Assembly (NCBI GenBank): GCA_945910005.1 | Contig: OX246744.1 | Coordinates: 40,498,774-40,562,773, forward strand | Reading direction: 5' to 3' | Source of the DNA: Isoperla grammatica | Lineage: Eukaryota > Arthropoda > Insecta > Plecoptera > Perlodidae | DNA length: 64,000 nucleotides | Shown: positions 47,134-59,440 of the stretch, piece after piece | How positions within the stretch are numbered: the first letter of the stretch is position 1 | Layout: each line of letters begins with the position of its first letter | Notes under the pieces: generated by a model | What the model was told of the DNA's origin: nothing | The model's database searches: none | What the model saw: only the letters and a program-made list of their open reading frames with translations | Program-made: the position numbers and the translations under genes

Positions 47134-48504
47134 GTTCTGGTGATTAAATCAGCCACTTTGGCCTCTCCATCCAAGTATACACTACTAATTAATCAACAAT
47201 ACACACTTTGACCCCACAGCAACAGTAACCCCGCAACGACAGACTGTTGTCGAATGTCCCGAGTTAGTCTCGTTGCCAACGGGTGGGATTCAGGGGGCCG
47301 CGTATTTGCGACCCAGTGCGGAGGAGTTTCCCACCGGTCTTAGGAAATAGACGCTCAACAAAACATCAATGCCGAGAATAACACAACACCGCTGTTTAAC
47401 GGATTAATCAAGACGACGGCGGGTCTTGAGTGGTAATTGTATTAGTGCCGGTCTCCGTGTTGGTAAAATGTTACAATCTCGAAACTGCGTAGCGGCCAAC
47501 TCGCAATATCGTTTTAGCCCATTACCAATTATTTAAACCGTGTTTTGTGTGAAGGTAAAAACAGAAATAGTAAAGAAAGGGGTCCCATAGATTTCTCTAC
47601 GAACAGATTACTATTAAAAATTATTGTAACTCTATGACATCTGTATTCGAGGTTAAATGTTGCAAAACACACTCATGCGGTAGCAAAGCGAACTAATGGA
47701 GTCGTGTTGCCAGCGCCCTTGTGTATGATCTTAATGTTGAGTTATATAATACAGTGGTTATTAATAGCTGGGGGACTGAGTGCACTGGCCCATACATAGC
47801 TAGTAGTATACGTGCATTGCAACAAAGCACATAAATGAAATTACGTCCCCCACTGAAAGTTACTTCTTGTAGCCTACCTGAATGGGTGGATAATAAACTA
47901 AATGTGTCATACCACCCAGTATGTCGGCCACATAAAATACAAAGGTGACAACTGACAATATTACGTCACAAATTACATGCACACAAAGCTGGCGAACATT
48001 GGCTGATTAATTACGAACAAGGTTATATTACTGGTAAGTAGGCCTAATCATTTAGATAATGCATACGACTTGTTTAATATCGTTGTAGAGTTATTATTAC
48101 ATTCATTCATATTATATGTAAATCACACAAAGATTTGTATATTGTGTGTGTAAACAAATCACTGCGATGTTACCAAAACACAGCTAATATTTAGACCACA
48201 TTTACTACTGTCGAATGGTGCTGTCTGTCTACTTATATCATGCATTGTTTCTAATTGTCTAAACACAAAATTCAAATGCAATGTAAATTTGGCCAATAAA
48301 TGTAGAAGCAGGCGACTAGCCTAGCATTTCAACACGCACGAAGCGCCAGCCCTACAGCGATCATGTATGAGGCTGACGTCAAGCGCGGGGCGGACGGAAA
48401 CAAGGTGCCGGAGTGCCAGATCTGAGCAAGGAAGAATATTGTCAGACCGTGGGCTAGGCTCTATCAAGGCCAAGCATTCCTCTTTATACTTTCAAGTCTA
48501 TCAA
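47134..48504. other. Intergenic, no gene recognised
   Basis: Mixed sequence with a GC-richer patch at 47210-47350 and AT-rich remainder. No open frame longer than about 70 residues and no recognisable RNA gene. Confidence 0.55.
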
Positions 48505-48750
48505 TACGTTTATCAAGCGGACTGGGCTCGCACTTGGCGGTGCGAGCCGAGTTTAGTGCGCACCAAGTTCGACTGATAAACTCCTCAGCTCGGGCTTATT
48601 TCAGTTCCGTTAAAAAGCCAATCTAGTCCGGTTTAATAGAACTAGGGATAAGGTTTAATAGGAGACCGGATTGAAGTATACTTGCAAAACGGGTTCCGAA
48701 CTCACTGCGTACTGAAAGTCAGTGCAAACCCAGTCCGCTAGATAAACGTA
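48505..48750. mobile_element. Short inverted-repeat element (MITE-like)
   Basis: The left arm TACGTTTATCAAGCGGACTG pairs with the right end CAGTCCGCTAGATAAACGTA. If TA is the target, the termini start CGTTTATC. About 245 bp, non-coding. A stable inner stem CTCGCAC / GTGCGAG lies near 48530. Confidence 0.7.
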
Positions 48751-49519
48751 GCCTAGTGTATGGCTAGGCTAGGCCTAGTAAGCTATGCCTAGCCCTACGC
48801 ACTTCCGTGTCCGTAACAAGGCTAGTAGGCCAGACCCTAGTAGGCCTAGTCCTTCCAAGTTTGTGGCAAGGCTAAGTAGAGCTAGGCAAAGGTAGGCCTA
48901 GCCCTAGCCCATCCAAGTTTGTGGCAAGGCTAGCAAGAGCTAAGCCTAGGCAAAGGCAAAGTCTAGCCCTATGTCCACTCTTTGTACATCCATCAATCCT
49001 ATGGCTTGGTAGGCTAGGCTAGTAGGCTAGGACCTTGCCCATTGTCTTCGAAGTTTCGTGTGCATGCCTAAGCTAGGTAGGTACGCCTAGGCCTAGGCCT
49101 AGCCCTAGGCCTATTGTACGTCCATCATGTTGCTAGCCTCTGCCTAGCTACACAAAGATCACAAGAGTCCCAGGCAGCGCCGCATTCTTTGTATTCGAGC
49201 CCTTACCTAATTCTTGAACCACGACTGACAAACTTGCGCAATTAATCCCAAACGAGCAAGAGCATCGAGCAGGAGCCAGGAACCACAACACAAGAGCATT
49301 GACAGAAGCTTTCTGATTTACCGGATGGAAAACGTCTGCACTTGCACATCATCTGCACTCCCACACAAGTGCGATCCATACCTGCGGGTGTGTACGGTGT
49401 CAATTAACGAAAGTATAGCAGGCTGTATTTGAATGGCTCCAATTTCAAACGTAACGAGGGAACATATATTTTCAATGTATGCTATTTCAAAGATTGCATT
49501 ATCATAATACCTACTACGG
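48751..49519. other. TAGGCCTA-rich non-coding tract
   Basis: 48760-49140 is dense in CTAGGC, TAGGCCTAG and GCAAGGCTA words with a loose repeat of about 50-60 bases (CCAAGTTTGTGGCAAGGCTA twice). No gene is seen. Confidence 0.6.
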
Positions 49520-50330
49520 GTTGCAGGTACAGTGTAGTGCAGACAGATTATGTTGGAGAAAAGAAAAACTGGTATTTGGGGAGTGAATGTAAAATATTAT
49601 TTTTCAACGAAATTTAACAAAAATCACTTTTTTATGACAAACATAGCTTACCGAAACAAACTATTTTATAGCGATCATTTAAACCACATGTTACCATACT
49701 CTTCGTCACAAAATAGTGCAGAGATAATATGTTGAAACTAAAGGTTGGTTTACAGTCGACAATTATTCTTGTGTCTATAATGCTGTGCTGTCGGATTCTT
49801 GTTCCAAATGCTCCTTCATACAAAGAAAAAAAATTATTGTATAGCGATCATTAAACAGCATATTATGTTACCATACTCTTGGTCACAAAATAGTGCAGAT
49901 AGATAATATGTTGAAATAAAAAAATATTTTACAGTAGACAATTGTTGTGTCTATCATGCTGTTCAGGCGGATTTAAGTTTCAAATCTACCTTAATTCTAA
50001 TACAATTTTTGTATATCGATCATTTAATCCACGTAAGCAGACTGTTGGTCACAAAATAGTGCAGATAGATTATAAGATGTAATTAAAAATTAGTGTGCAG
50101 TAGACATATATTGTCTCTAACGTTGTGTGTGTTTTCGGAGTTTTTTCAAATTGTGTTTTATACAAGCATAAAATATTGTTAAGTGATCATTTAATCGCCA
50201 ATTCTCTTTTTAAAATGGGTCACAAAGTAGTGCAGTCAGATAATATATATAGATACAAATCTGATAAAAGTATTAATTTGTTGTAACTTTCGTACTGTGC
50301 AGCCAGATTATTCTTCGGGAAATGCTTCGC
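49520..50330. repeat. Degenerate tandem repeat of about 170 bp, 4-5 copies
   Basis: Recurring order of GATCATTTAA, GGTCACAAA(A/G)TAGTGCAG, GATAATATGTTG, and ACAGTAGACAATT with GTGTCTAT, near 49670, 49845, 50015 and 50185, with a partial first copy at 49530. It is much more diverged than the other arrays in the window, so older. Confidence 0.8.
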
Positions 50331-50649
50331 CATACACAAAATAAATAAAATACTGACAATCAATAAAAATGTAATGTACACAACATTTTGATGATGGTCC
50401 GTGCGTAGTGTTTCTTTGTATTCTTCTTTATTTTTAACTTTATTTCTACTTGTTATCTTGTTATTTTATTTTGGTTTTAGTTTATGTTTATTGTCAGTAT
50501 CCTGTTCATGGTTTATATTTATATGTTGTACTTATTTTGTGAGAATAAAATGCAACTTATCTATTTATCTATTCATACATATACCTAGGTCACATGTTTT
50601 TTTTGTGAAGTAAATATGAATCAAATTTAATACGCACCGTTACGATAAT

Positions 50650-50735
50650 GGTCCAAGCATGGTGTCTTTGTATTTTATACCCATATGCTTAGATTACCAT
50701 TTACCAAGAATTCAAAGACACACCGTGCTTGAACC
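50650..50735. repeat. Imperfect hairpin
   Basis: GGTCCAAGCATGGTGTCTTTG pairs with CAAAGACACACCGTGCTTGA and ACC across a loop of about 35 bases. Possibly a relic of a small foldback element. Confidence 0.65.
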
Positions 50736-50989
50736 AAATACCTTAGTATACAACCTAACGGTTGTTGTAACGTATTTGCTAGAACTATTTTTAAAATGTT
50801 GCCTAATTAATTTTAATATTATTTTTAATAAACAATAATGGCTGAACTAAATGATCATAGAAGTTCCAGTCACAATCATACATGATTAAAAAAATAAGGT
50901 GAAACAATTTTTTAAAGTTTAAACCCTTCACAAATAGCCTTACTTCCACGTAAAGCGGGTTGCGGCCATTAGGGGCTCTGCCGCTCTTA

Positions 50990-53815
50990 CGAGACGACGG
51001 AGCGGCTCGTTCACATGTATGTCCGCGGACACATTGGTTTGCGATACTTGGTGTTCGTTCAGTCGTCCACAGGTATGTCGCGGACACATTGGTTTGAGAT
51101 ACTTGGTGTTCGTTCAGTCGTCCACAGGTATGTCGCGGACACATTGGTTTGAGATACTTGGTGTTCGTTCAGTCGTCCACAGGTATGTCGCGGACACATT
51201 GGTTTGAGATACTTGGTGTTCGTTCAGTCGTCCACAGGTATGTCGCGGACACATTGGTTTGAGATACTTGGTGTTCGTTCAGTCGTTCACATGTATGTCG
51301 CGGACACATTGGTTTGAGATACTTGGTGTTCGTTCAGTCGTCCACAGGTATGTCGCGGACACATTGGTTTGAGATACTTGGTGTTCGTTCAGTCGTCCAC
51401 AGGTATGTCGCGGACACATTGGTTTGAGATACTTGGTGTTCGTTCAGTCGTCCACAGGTATGTCGCGGACACATTGGTTTGAGATACTTGGTGTTCGTTC
51501 AGTCGTCCACAGGTATGTCGCGGACACATTGGTTTGAGATACTTGGTGTTCGTTCAGTCGTTCACATGTATGTCGCGGACACATTGGTTTGAGATACTTG
51601 GTGTTCGTTCAGTCGTTCACATGTATGTCGCGGACACATTGGTTTGAGATACTTGGTGTTCGTTCAGTCGTCCACAGGTATGTCGCGGACACATTGGTTT
51701 GAGATACTTGGTGTTCGTTCAGTCGTTCACATGTATGTCGCGGACACATTGGTTTGAGATACTTGGTGTTCGTTCAGTCGTTCACATGTATGTCGCGGAC
51801 ACATTGGTTTGAGATACTTGGTGTTCGTTCAGTCGTTCACATGTATGTCGCGGACACATTGGTTTGAGATACTTGGTGTTCGTTCAGTCGTCCACAGGTA
51901 TGTCGCGGACACATTGGTTTGAGATACTTGGTGTTTGTTCAGTCGTTCACATGTATGTCGCGGACACATTGGTTTGAGATACTTGGTGTTCGTTCAGTCG
52001 TTCACATGTATGTCGCGGACACATTGGTTTGAGATACTTGGTGTTCGTTCAGTCGTTCACATGTATGTCGCGGACACATTGGTTTGAGATACTTGGTGTT
52101 CGTTCAGTCGTTCACATGTATGTCGCGGACACATTGGTTTGAGATACTTGGTGTTCGTTCAGTCGTTCACATGTATGTCGCGGACACATTGGTTTGAGAT
52201 ACTTGGTGTTCGTTCAGTCGTTCACATGTATGTCGCGGACACATTGGTTTGCGATACTTGGTGTTCGTTCAGTCGTTCACATGTATGTCGCGGACACATT
52301 GGTTTGAGATACTTGGTGTTCGTTCAGTCGTTCACACGTATGTCGCGGACACATTGGTTTGAGATACTTGGTGTTCGTTCAGTCGTTCACATGTATGTCG
52401 CGGAAACATTGGTTTGCGATACTTGGTGTTCGTTCAGTCGTTCACACGTATGTCGCGGACACATTGGTTTGAGATACTTGGTGTTCGTTCAGTCGTTCAC
52501 ATGTATGTCGCGGAAACATTGGTTTGCGATACTTGGTGTTCGTTCAGTCGTTCACATGTATGTCGCGGACACATTGGTTTGCGATACTTGGTGTTTGTTC
52601 AGTCGTTCACATGTATGTCGCGGACACATTGGTTTGCGATACTTGGTGTTCGTTCAATCGTTCACATGTATGTCGCGGACACATTGGTTTGAGATACTTG
52701 GTGTTCGTTCAGTTGTTCACATGTATGTCGCGGACACATTGGTTTGCGATACTTGGTGTTCGTTCAGTCGTCCACAGGTATGTCGCGGACACATTGGTTT
52801 GAGATACTTGGTGTTCGTTCAGTCGTCCACATGTATGTCGCGGACACATTGGTTTGAGATACTTGGTGTTCGTTCAGTCGTTCACATGTATGTCGCGGAC
52901 ACATTGGTTTGAGATACTTGGTGTTCGTTCAGTCGTTCACATGTATGTCGCGGACACATTGGTTTGAGATACTTGGTGTTCGTTCAGTCGTTCACATGTA
53001 TGTCGCGGACACATTGGTTTGAGATACTTGGTGTTCGTTCAGTCGTTCACATGTATGTCGCGGACACATTGGTTTGAGATACTTGGTGTTCGTTCAGTCG
53101 TTCACATGTATGTCGCGGACACATTGGTTTGCGATACTTGGTGTTCGTTCAGTCGTTCACATGTATGTCGCGGACACATTGGTTTGAGATACTTGGTGTT
53201 CGTTCAGTCGTTCACACGTATGTCGCGGACACATTGGTTTGAGATACTTGGTGTTCGTTCAGTCGTTCACATGTATGTCGCGGAAACATTGGTTTGCGAT
53301 ACTTGGTGTTCGTTCAGTCGTTCACACGTATGTCGCGGACACATTGGTTTGAGATACTTGGTGTTCGTTCAGTCGTTCACATGTATGTCGCGGAAACATT
53401 GGTTTGCGATACTTGGTGTTCGTTCAGTCGTTCACATGTATGTCGCGGACACATTGGTTTGCGATACTTGGTGTTTGTTCAGTCGTTCACATGTATGTCG
53501 CGGACACATTGGTTTGCGATACTTGGTGTTCGTTCAATCGTTCACATGTATGTCGCGGACACATTGGTTTGAGATACTTGGTGTTCGTTCAGTCGTTCAC
53601 ATGTATGTCGCGGACACATTGGTTTGCGATACTTGGTGTTCGTTCAGTTGTTCACATGTATGTCGCGGACACATTGGTTTGCGATACTTGGTGTTCGTTC
53701 AGTCGTTCACATGTATGTCGCGGAAACATTGGTTTGCGATACTTGGTGTTCGTTTAGTCGTTCACATGTATGTCGCGGACACATTGGTTTGCGATACTTG
53801 GTGTTCGTCTAGTTA
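50990..53815. repeat. 55-bp satellite with 880-bp higher-order period
   Basis: About 51 units containing ATGTCGCGGACACATTGGTT and ATACTTGGTGTTCGTTCAGT. Units in the left part mostly read GTCCACAGG; those to the right read GTTCACATG. From 52139 the variant pattern (ACACGTA, GGAAACATT, GTTTGTTC, TCAATCG) repeats after exactly 880 bp (16 units), at 52139 and 53019. The 257- and 273-residue open frames here are repeat-derived. Confidence 0.96.
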
Positions 53816-55654
53816 CCACTTTGGGCTACGAAGTCGTTAAAACGCAGAGGGCCGAGAACACTGCCCTGGATGACGCTCGAGACCGCCACATGACCAGTGT
53901 TAAATTCATTGTTTTGTCTCCGGGGGGGCTATTTCAAATATCGTGGGACTAGACATTGAATGAAGGGGGGGGGGGGGGGGCAAATTGTCAAAACCACCTC
54001 TACCACCCACTACTATCATACTACCACTTTTACTAATGCACTGTCAAATGTTCTTTAAAAAAATATATATATTTACAAGAAATTCGAAAGCGAAGTAGGC
54101 CTACCCCTTTCCACGATGACATGTTGAGAAGTGGCGGAGTTTAGATAAGCCTGTCGTTTCTCTGCTTTATTATTTGCTTGTTTCAGCTCTCTTGTTACTT
54201 ACTTTTGTGACACACAGAAACTTTATGTACTGTCAGTTTATTTCTACTAAAAATATACTTCCTCTCTGTCTTGAATCTGGATTTCATCTGCCCCGCCCCC
54301 TTCTCCAATAAATCGTTTAGAAGAGGTCGATGGTAATACTTTAATAAATAAACCAGTGTGTTTTTACTTTATGATGACATTCTAAACCATATCAAAGGGG
54401 AAAACACCTACACAGTATAACTTGTCAACTCAGGTTACACATCAGGATATAAAATAAAGTAAATTTAAAAAACGGGTATCATAGTTGTTTATTCCTTAAA
54501 CACACCCCCTCACACACGAGACGCTGTCAATATTGACACATGGGCATCGTCCACACTCGAATTAATCTCGTGTCTGTCTATAACTGTCTGTATTTGATGT
54601 TAGTTAGAGCATTAATTAATTGTTTAGCAAAATATGTTATTACTTATTATGAAGAGTCAAAGGGGCAAAATACAATACCGTAAATGCCATCAGATATCTC
54701 AGAGTTTGATGTTCGAGCACCAGCAATGGCCATTCATTCAAATATCGAGTTTCTTGCCAAGTCGTAGCAAGAGTTCTTGTGAGCTGTCACATACTCTCTT
54801 TTCGCAGGGTCTGCCTATCATTACAGGTGCAAACATAAGCCATGACAAAAACCCTTGAATGCAATATTTTCATGCCATTTCAAAATTAAGTAATATATAG
54901 ATTATAGAGCTTGTAGTCAATTTATGTCCGGGGGGGGGGGGGGGGGCTATATTAAGACATTTTCAGAACAACCCATCGAACAAATAATATTAGGTAAATC
55001 ACGTCATACATTGACAGGTGTAAATGCCAAGTGACCACACCCTCTACCCAGTCACAAAGTAAGCGGGAATCTTGGAAGGGGTGGGGGGTGGGTGGCTGAT
55101 AGGCAGGAAGACGGAACAACAAAACTGGAAAACTGGGCGTTAGCCTCGGGGGTAGGGGGGGGGGGGGAGGGTCAACGTTTTTAAAGAATAAACTTAAAGG
55201 AACCAGGCAAGAAATCCATGACACATTTTAACAAAGACCTTGTCCACGCCCACAACAAGCCACCGTTCACTGCTGCCTCCTGGCTTCTCAACCACTCTTA
55301 GACGCTACTGAGGGAGACAAATTAGTCGCACAAACACCCAGTTCACTAAATTCTAAAAAAAAGTACCACTTCAATTCTTAGAACAACCCAAACAAGACAG
55401 AATATCCCACTAATATAGGCACCCCTTGGGGGGGGGGGGGGGGACGAATGACAATTCCCCCAGGAACATAGCTGAATTCAAAACTGCATAACACGGGGGG
55501 GGAGGGGATGGGTGTTCGGAGGATAGGGATAAGCAGAACGTAAAGAGGAAGAAAAGGTAAAGGGGAGGATTTTGTCTGGCTCCTCCCCCTGGCTGAGGTG
55601 GGCCTACCAGAAGCCGGCCACCGGCTTAACTCTCAGTGTCCACTTGCCCACTTC
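53816..55654. other. Intergenic with several long G runs
   Basis: No gene is recognised. G homopolymers of about 12-17 bases occur near 53966, 54931, 55157 and 55429. Short open frames have no family features. Confidence 0.55.
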
Positions 55655-56654
55655 ACTAAGTACTCACTTAGTACCTTAGTACTCACCTTAGTACCTTAGT
55701 AGTTCACCTCGTACTTCAGTCAACTTTTTTATTTACCAAAAATGACATAAAAACATGTACATTACAATTCTTCCAGACAGACCAGCCTAGGCCAGGCCGG
55801 GCTACAATTAATTACCCTTCAAGGAGAACAACCCAAGAGCATGTTAACGGGATGGCAAGAACGGGATTCTTTATGAAACAGGTGGTGTGAAGGAGAATGC
55901 GACAATGTAATTCATGTCATGTACACTTTACTTGATCAAAACATTATTTAAAGGTTACATTTACGGTAACAAAATTAATAAAAAATACACAGCAACAAGC
56001 ATTGAAAACATTCAATATTGGGCCCAACTCAGTTAGCTAAGTTGTAAAATCTACAATCTACTTAGAAATTAATAATAATACAATTCAAACACACTTCGTA
56101 AACACAGTTTAAAAATAATAACATATGTTATAAAAAAATCATTGAAAGCTCAAAATATAAGTTGTAAAACTAAAGAAATTACCATAGTTGCACACAAAAA
56201 AGGTCAACATATCACTTACGCTAACGCAAATACAATGAGAATAATGCAATACGTGCACTCGTGGTTTATGGTTGTAAGAATACATTGAATCTAGCAGAAC
56301 AATTTCAATTGAATGATTCAATTTCTATTTTCAAGATAAAGAAATATGGTAAATAATCTAAATTAACATTTCACATACTTAATGAGAACACAATAAGAAC
56401 AATGCACCTGTGCAATACATGCACGCACACCTTGTCAATACAGACTCCAGTTTACATTTCTAGATGATTGATTAAGTCTACATATACAAACAATAGAGGT
56501 GATTAGGCCTCCTTGAAAGTAGTAAATAGTTGTTCAATGCGAGCAATGTTCCACAAGGATATTAGTGGGCAGCTTGTCAGGCTGCCTAACTGATGAACAC
56601 CCACCTCGGCCCGGACAGAAAAAACAGAGCCAAGAACGTAACTGAACACTTAGG

Positions 56655-57321
56655 CAAGGTTTCAACAACGTATTTAAATCGGAGATTAGCTTGATTGGCG
56701 CCGTCACCAAAATTTCATAAAAAAAATCTTTTATCCAGTGAAAAGATTGTTTATTGTTTGTTGTACTGTATTTCAAAATTGAGTAATTAATTAGCATCAG
56801 TTTCATAGTAGTTATAGAATATCCTACCATTAGGACAGGTATTTACACTCAACAGCAAAAAATGTTAATAGTTCATACAAAGATTCATGTTCTAAAGTTT
56901 GCTACGTATTGTTATTTTGTTGCAAAGTTCGCTTGTTCTTGTAAATAAACATGAAATCAAGACAATGACTCTACAGGTAGATCGAATATTAATTGTTGTA
57001 CTAATCAGAAGACAGAGCATGGATTTCTTTTGAGATAACAAACTTCTGTCATGGCTTTCTGTATGCATTTTATTAAAGGATCCAATAATGCACAAAAAAT
57101 GACTAAACTTGTGTCAGACATTTATTGGTGAAAGACTGACTGAAAGTGTTGGTGACTAACTGATATATTTTCACGTTTTTCATGAAAATAAGTACAAATA
57201 CTATCAACAGTACGACCTTTTATAGCTACTCTAACGCTGACACAAAATAATTTGTTTATGAAAAGTTGGTGACGGCGCCGATTAAGCTAATCTCCAATTT
57301 AAAAACTTTGGTGAAAACTTG
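56655..57321. mobile_element. MITE-like element in duplicate B
   Basis: Inverted termini CAAGGTTTCAACAACGTATT (left) and the complement of CAAGTTTTCACCAAAGTTTT (right) continue through GGAGATTAGCTT and GGCGCCGTCACCAA. It is 667 bp, non-coding and absent from copy A. It sits about 90 bases past the stop codon of the gene, where copy A has a different element. Confidence 0.82.
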
Positions 57322-57407
57322 TATGCAGACGGGGTTTAGTCTTTCCTCTGCACTCGTCGAGTGCAACGTGGTGTAACGGTATACATGTTGAAACCCAACC
57401 GCCAGGA

Positions 57408-59270
57408 TCACACTTCCAAGATGGCCGCACGACACGTCAGTTCGTCGTTTTGGAGAAAAGCGTCAAGACATTCCCCCTTCACGCTCACACAGTTGGAAGA
57501 ACTAAACATGTCCTCGACGCTCTCGATGTCGGAACAAACCTTCCTGCGGTAAGTAGTGTGCATGTCTTCCGTGAGAAGCGTGAGTTTGAACCTGAACGCG
57601 TGCCTGTCCTCGGGCGCGCCCACGTACCTGACGGCCGCCCGGAACGTGCGCCCCTCCCCGTCGTACCCGCGATGTAGCGTGAACACTCTGCCGTGCGCCG
57701 CGAGCACGTCCGTGAGCAAGAGTCCGCGCCGCTGCACAAACGTGCGTGGCAGGTCGGGCCACGTCCGGTCCGCGTGGGCCGAGAGGGCGTGGCCCAGCAT
57801 CGCTTCGGGCCGGCCCCTCCAACCGCCGCACGCCAGGGGACAGTCATAGTCGCGGCGGGGACAGACTGCGCCGTGTCCCCCCAGCTCGCACGCGGGCATG
57901 CGCAGCAGGCATTCCGTGCACGGTAGCCGGATGTCGGCACTAAGACCCTCCAGTGCAAGATTCCTCACAGCACAGAACTGTCCGCGACACAGCGGGCAAA
58001 CTGTGATCCTGTCGTCAGACCAGCAAGCGTTACACAGGCTGTGTCCTGCGGTGCATTGGTGTATTGGTGCGCACATGACATTAACGCATACGGGACATTT
58101 CAGGGTCCGCATTATGCTCTTCTCGAAGTTTGTTATGTCTTCCCACACCTTTCCATCAATTCCTATCCCGCGCTGCGCTGAAGGTGCGACGATTGATGTG
58201 ACCAACAGTAGTGAATATGTTGCAGTAAAAGCCACCTGTTGTACCACCAGCCCCGGTGACTTCGGCAACAGAGTCGCCACCGAGAGGTCATTCTTCCCCT
58301 GACCCAGCTCACCACTTGTTCCTTGGCCACACATAAACACGTCCCCTGCCTGTGTTAACACCGCAGTGTGGTCACATCCAGCGCTAACCTGGGAGACAGT
58401 CTGGTCCTCGAGGTCAATCATTCTAGTGGGGGCGGATCTCTTGGTTGTGTCACCGGTACCCAACTGTCCTTCATCATTCCAACCCCAAGCCCAGGTCGTC
58501 CCATTGACTCCGAGGGCCACAGTGTGGTATGAACCGCAGGTCACGGCAGCCACGGCTGTTGACGGCACCGATACTCGTGTGAAGCTGGACACGCTATCCA
58601 CTGCACCAAGCCCAAGTTGACCACTGTCATTACACCCAGCCATCAAGAGAACCCTAGAGGCCGAGACAAGAGCTGTATGGCCCCAGCCACACGATATGTC
58701 AACGATGGCCTCGGGGAGGTTGGGCACCCGAGTGAATGAGGTTCGCAGGTTTGTATGACCGAGTCCTAGTCGGCCCCAGCCGTTGTGTCCACACACCCAG
58801 ACATCACCGCCTGTGTCAAGAACCACCGTGTGGAACCACCCAGCAGCAACCTTCTTGATGGGCGGCAGACCGGCAACCAGGACGGGTGTGGGGGTGTTAC
58901 GGTAATGACCGAGGCCAAGCTGACCCTCGGTATTTCGCCCCCTTGAATACACCTCACCCTTGTCAGTGAGGAACACGGTGTGTCGATATCCACAAGCAGC
59001 CTGGGTTATACCAACAGTGCTGAGAGTGTCAACAAGCCTCAGATTAGCGACCGAACCTTCGTTCTTCATCCGTTCTGTGTCTTGTGTTACACAGGTGTAG
59101 ATGCGGCCAGACTCGCAGACAACTGCAGAGTGGTCATAACCGCAAGACACCTGAACGACGGTCTCATCTTGGGAGAACGACACAATGCTCGATCCAGCAG
59201 GCAGGTCTCCACCCAACACCAGGACACCAGGCTTGGTTATAACGAACTGAGCGTCATCGTTCTCAGCCAT
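57408..59270 (-). CDS. RCC1-repeat/SIAH-type RING E3 ubiquitin ligase, copy B
   Basis: A 620-residue single-exon paralogue of 2062-3927 with the same start context (ATG at 59270) and the same domains: RCC1 blades at about 15-360, RING with all eight ligands (C392 to C428), SIAH zinc fingers and a substrate-binding domain. It is one residue shorter, in the second blade. By hand count about 93 residues differ. Roughly 54 are in the propeller, about 20 in the linker and RING, only two in the following 113 residues (zinc fingers and start of the binding domain), and about 17 in the last 60. In every blade that carries the (C/A)GxxH(T/S) turn, the two variable residues differ between the copies (YQ/YR, SE/WF, VG/WG, YN/SY, CR/CD, LH/YD), and four of the GxNxxG loops differ as well. 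The frame is intact, so both copies are probably functional. Confidence 0.9.
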   Translation of the reverse strand: MAENDDAQFVITKPGVLVLGGDLPAGSSIVSFSQDETVVQVSCGYDHSAVVCESGRIYTCVTQDTERMKNEGSVANLRLVDTLSTVGITQAACGYRHTVFLTDKGEVYSRGRNTEGQLGLGHYRNTPTPVLVAGLPPIKKVAAGWFHTVVLDTGGDVWVCGHNGWGRLGLGHTNLRTSFTRVPNLPEAIVDISCGWGHTALVSASRVLLMAGCNDSGQLGLGAVDSVSSFTRVSVPSTAVAAVTCGSYHTVALGVNGTTWAWGWNDEGQLGTGDTTKRSAPTRMIDLEDQTVSQVSAGCDHTAVLTQAGDVFMCGQGTSGELGQGKNDLSVATLLPKSPGLVVQQVAFTATYSLLLVTSIVAPSAQRGIGIDGKVWEDITNFEKSIMRTLKCPVCVNVMCAPIHQCTAGHSLCNACWSDDRITVCPLCRGQFCAVRNLALEGLSADIRLPCTECLLRMPACELGGHGAVCPRRDYDCPLACGGWRGRPEAMLGHALSAHADRTWPDLPRTFVQRRGLLLTDVLAAHGRVFTLHRGYDGEGRTFRAAVRYVGAPEDRHAFRFKLTLLTEDMHTTYRRKVCSDIESVEDMFSSSNCVSVKGECLDAFLQNDELTCRAAILEV

Positions 59271-59440
59271 CCTGCAACCAAACGAGATGTTGGACACAGT
59301 ACGGCACTTGAGTTAGAGTGGAGGATAAACCGACAGACTGGATGAATGTTTGATAAAAAGAATTCAAAAATAATGTTTTTCATTAGTATTGTGTTCTTGT
59401 ACGTTTAAGGCTGTACGTTCATCTAGCCTGCGGAACTCCC

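Larger units (their letters stand above)
55655..59440. repeat. Segmental duplication, copy B
   Basis: Direct repeat of 855-4095. It is longer because of a 667-bp insertion at 56655-57321, and it has only a remnant of the minisatellite at its left edge. Non-coding flanks remain clearly alignable (for example ACAAGCATT / ACATTCAATATTGGGCCCAA), with small indels. Confidence 0.9.

Noticed and set aside
50990..53815. 257- and 273-residue open frames
   Set aside because: They are translations of a 55-bp satellite cycling through all three phases, with no sign of coding constraint.
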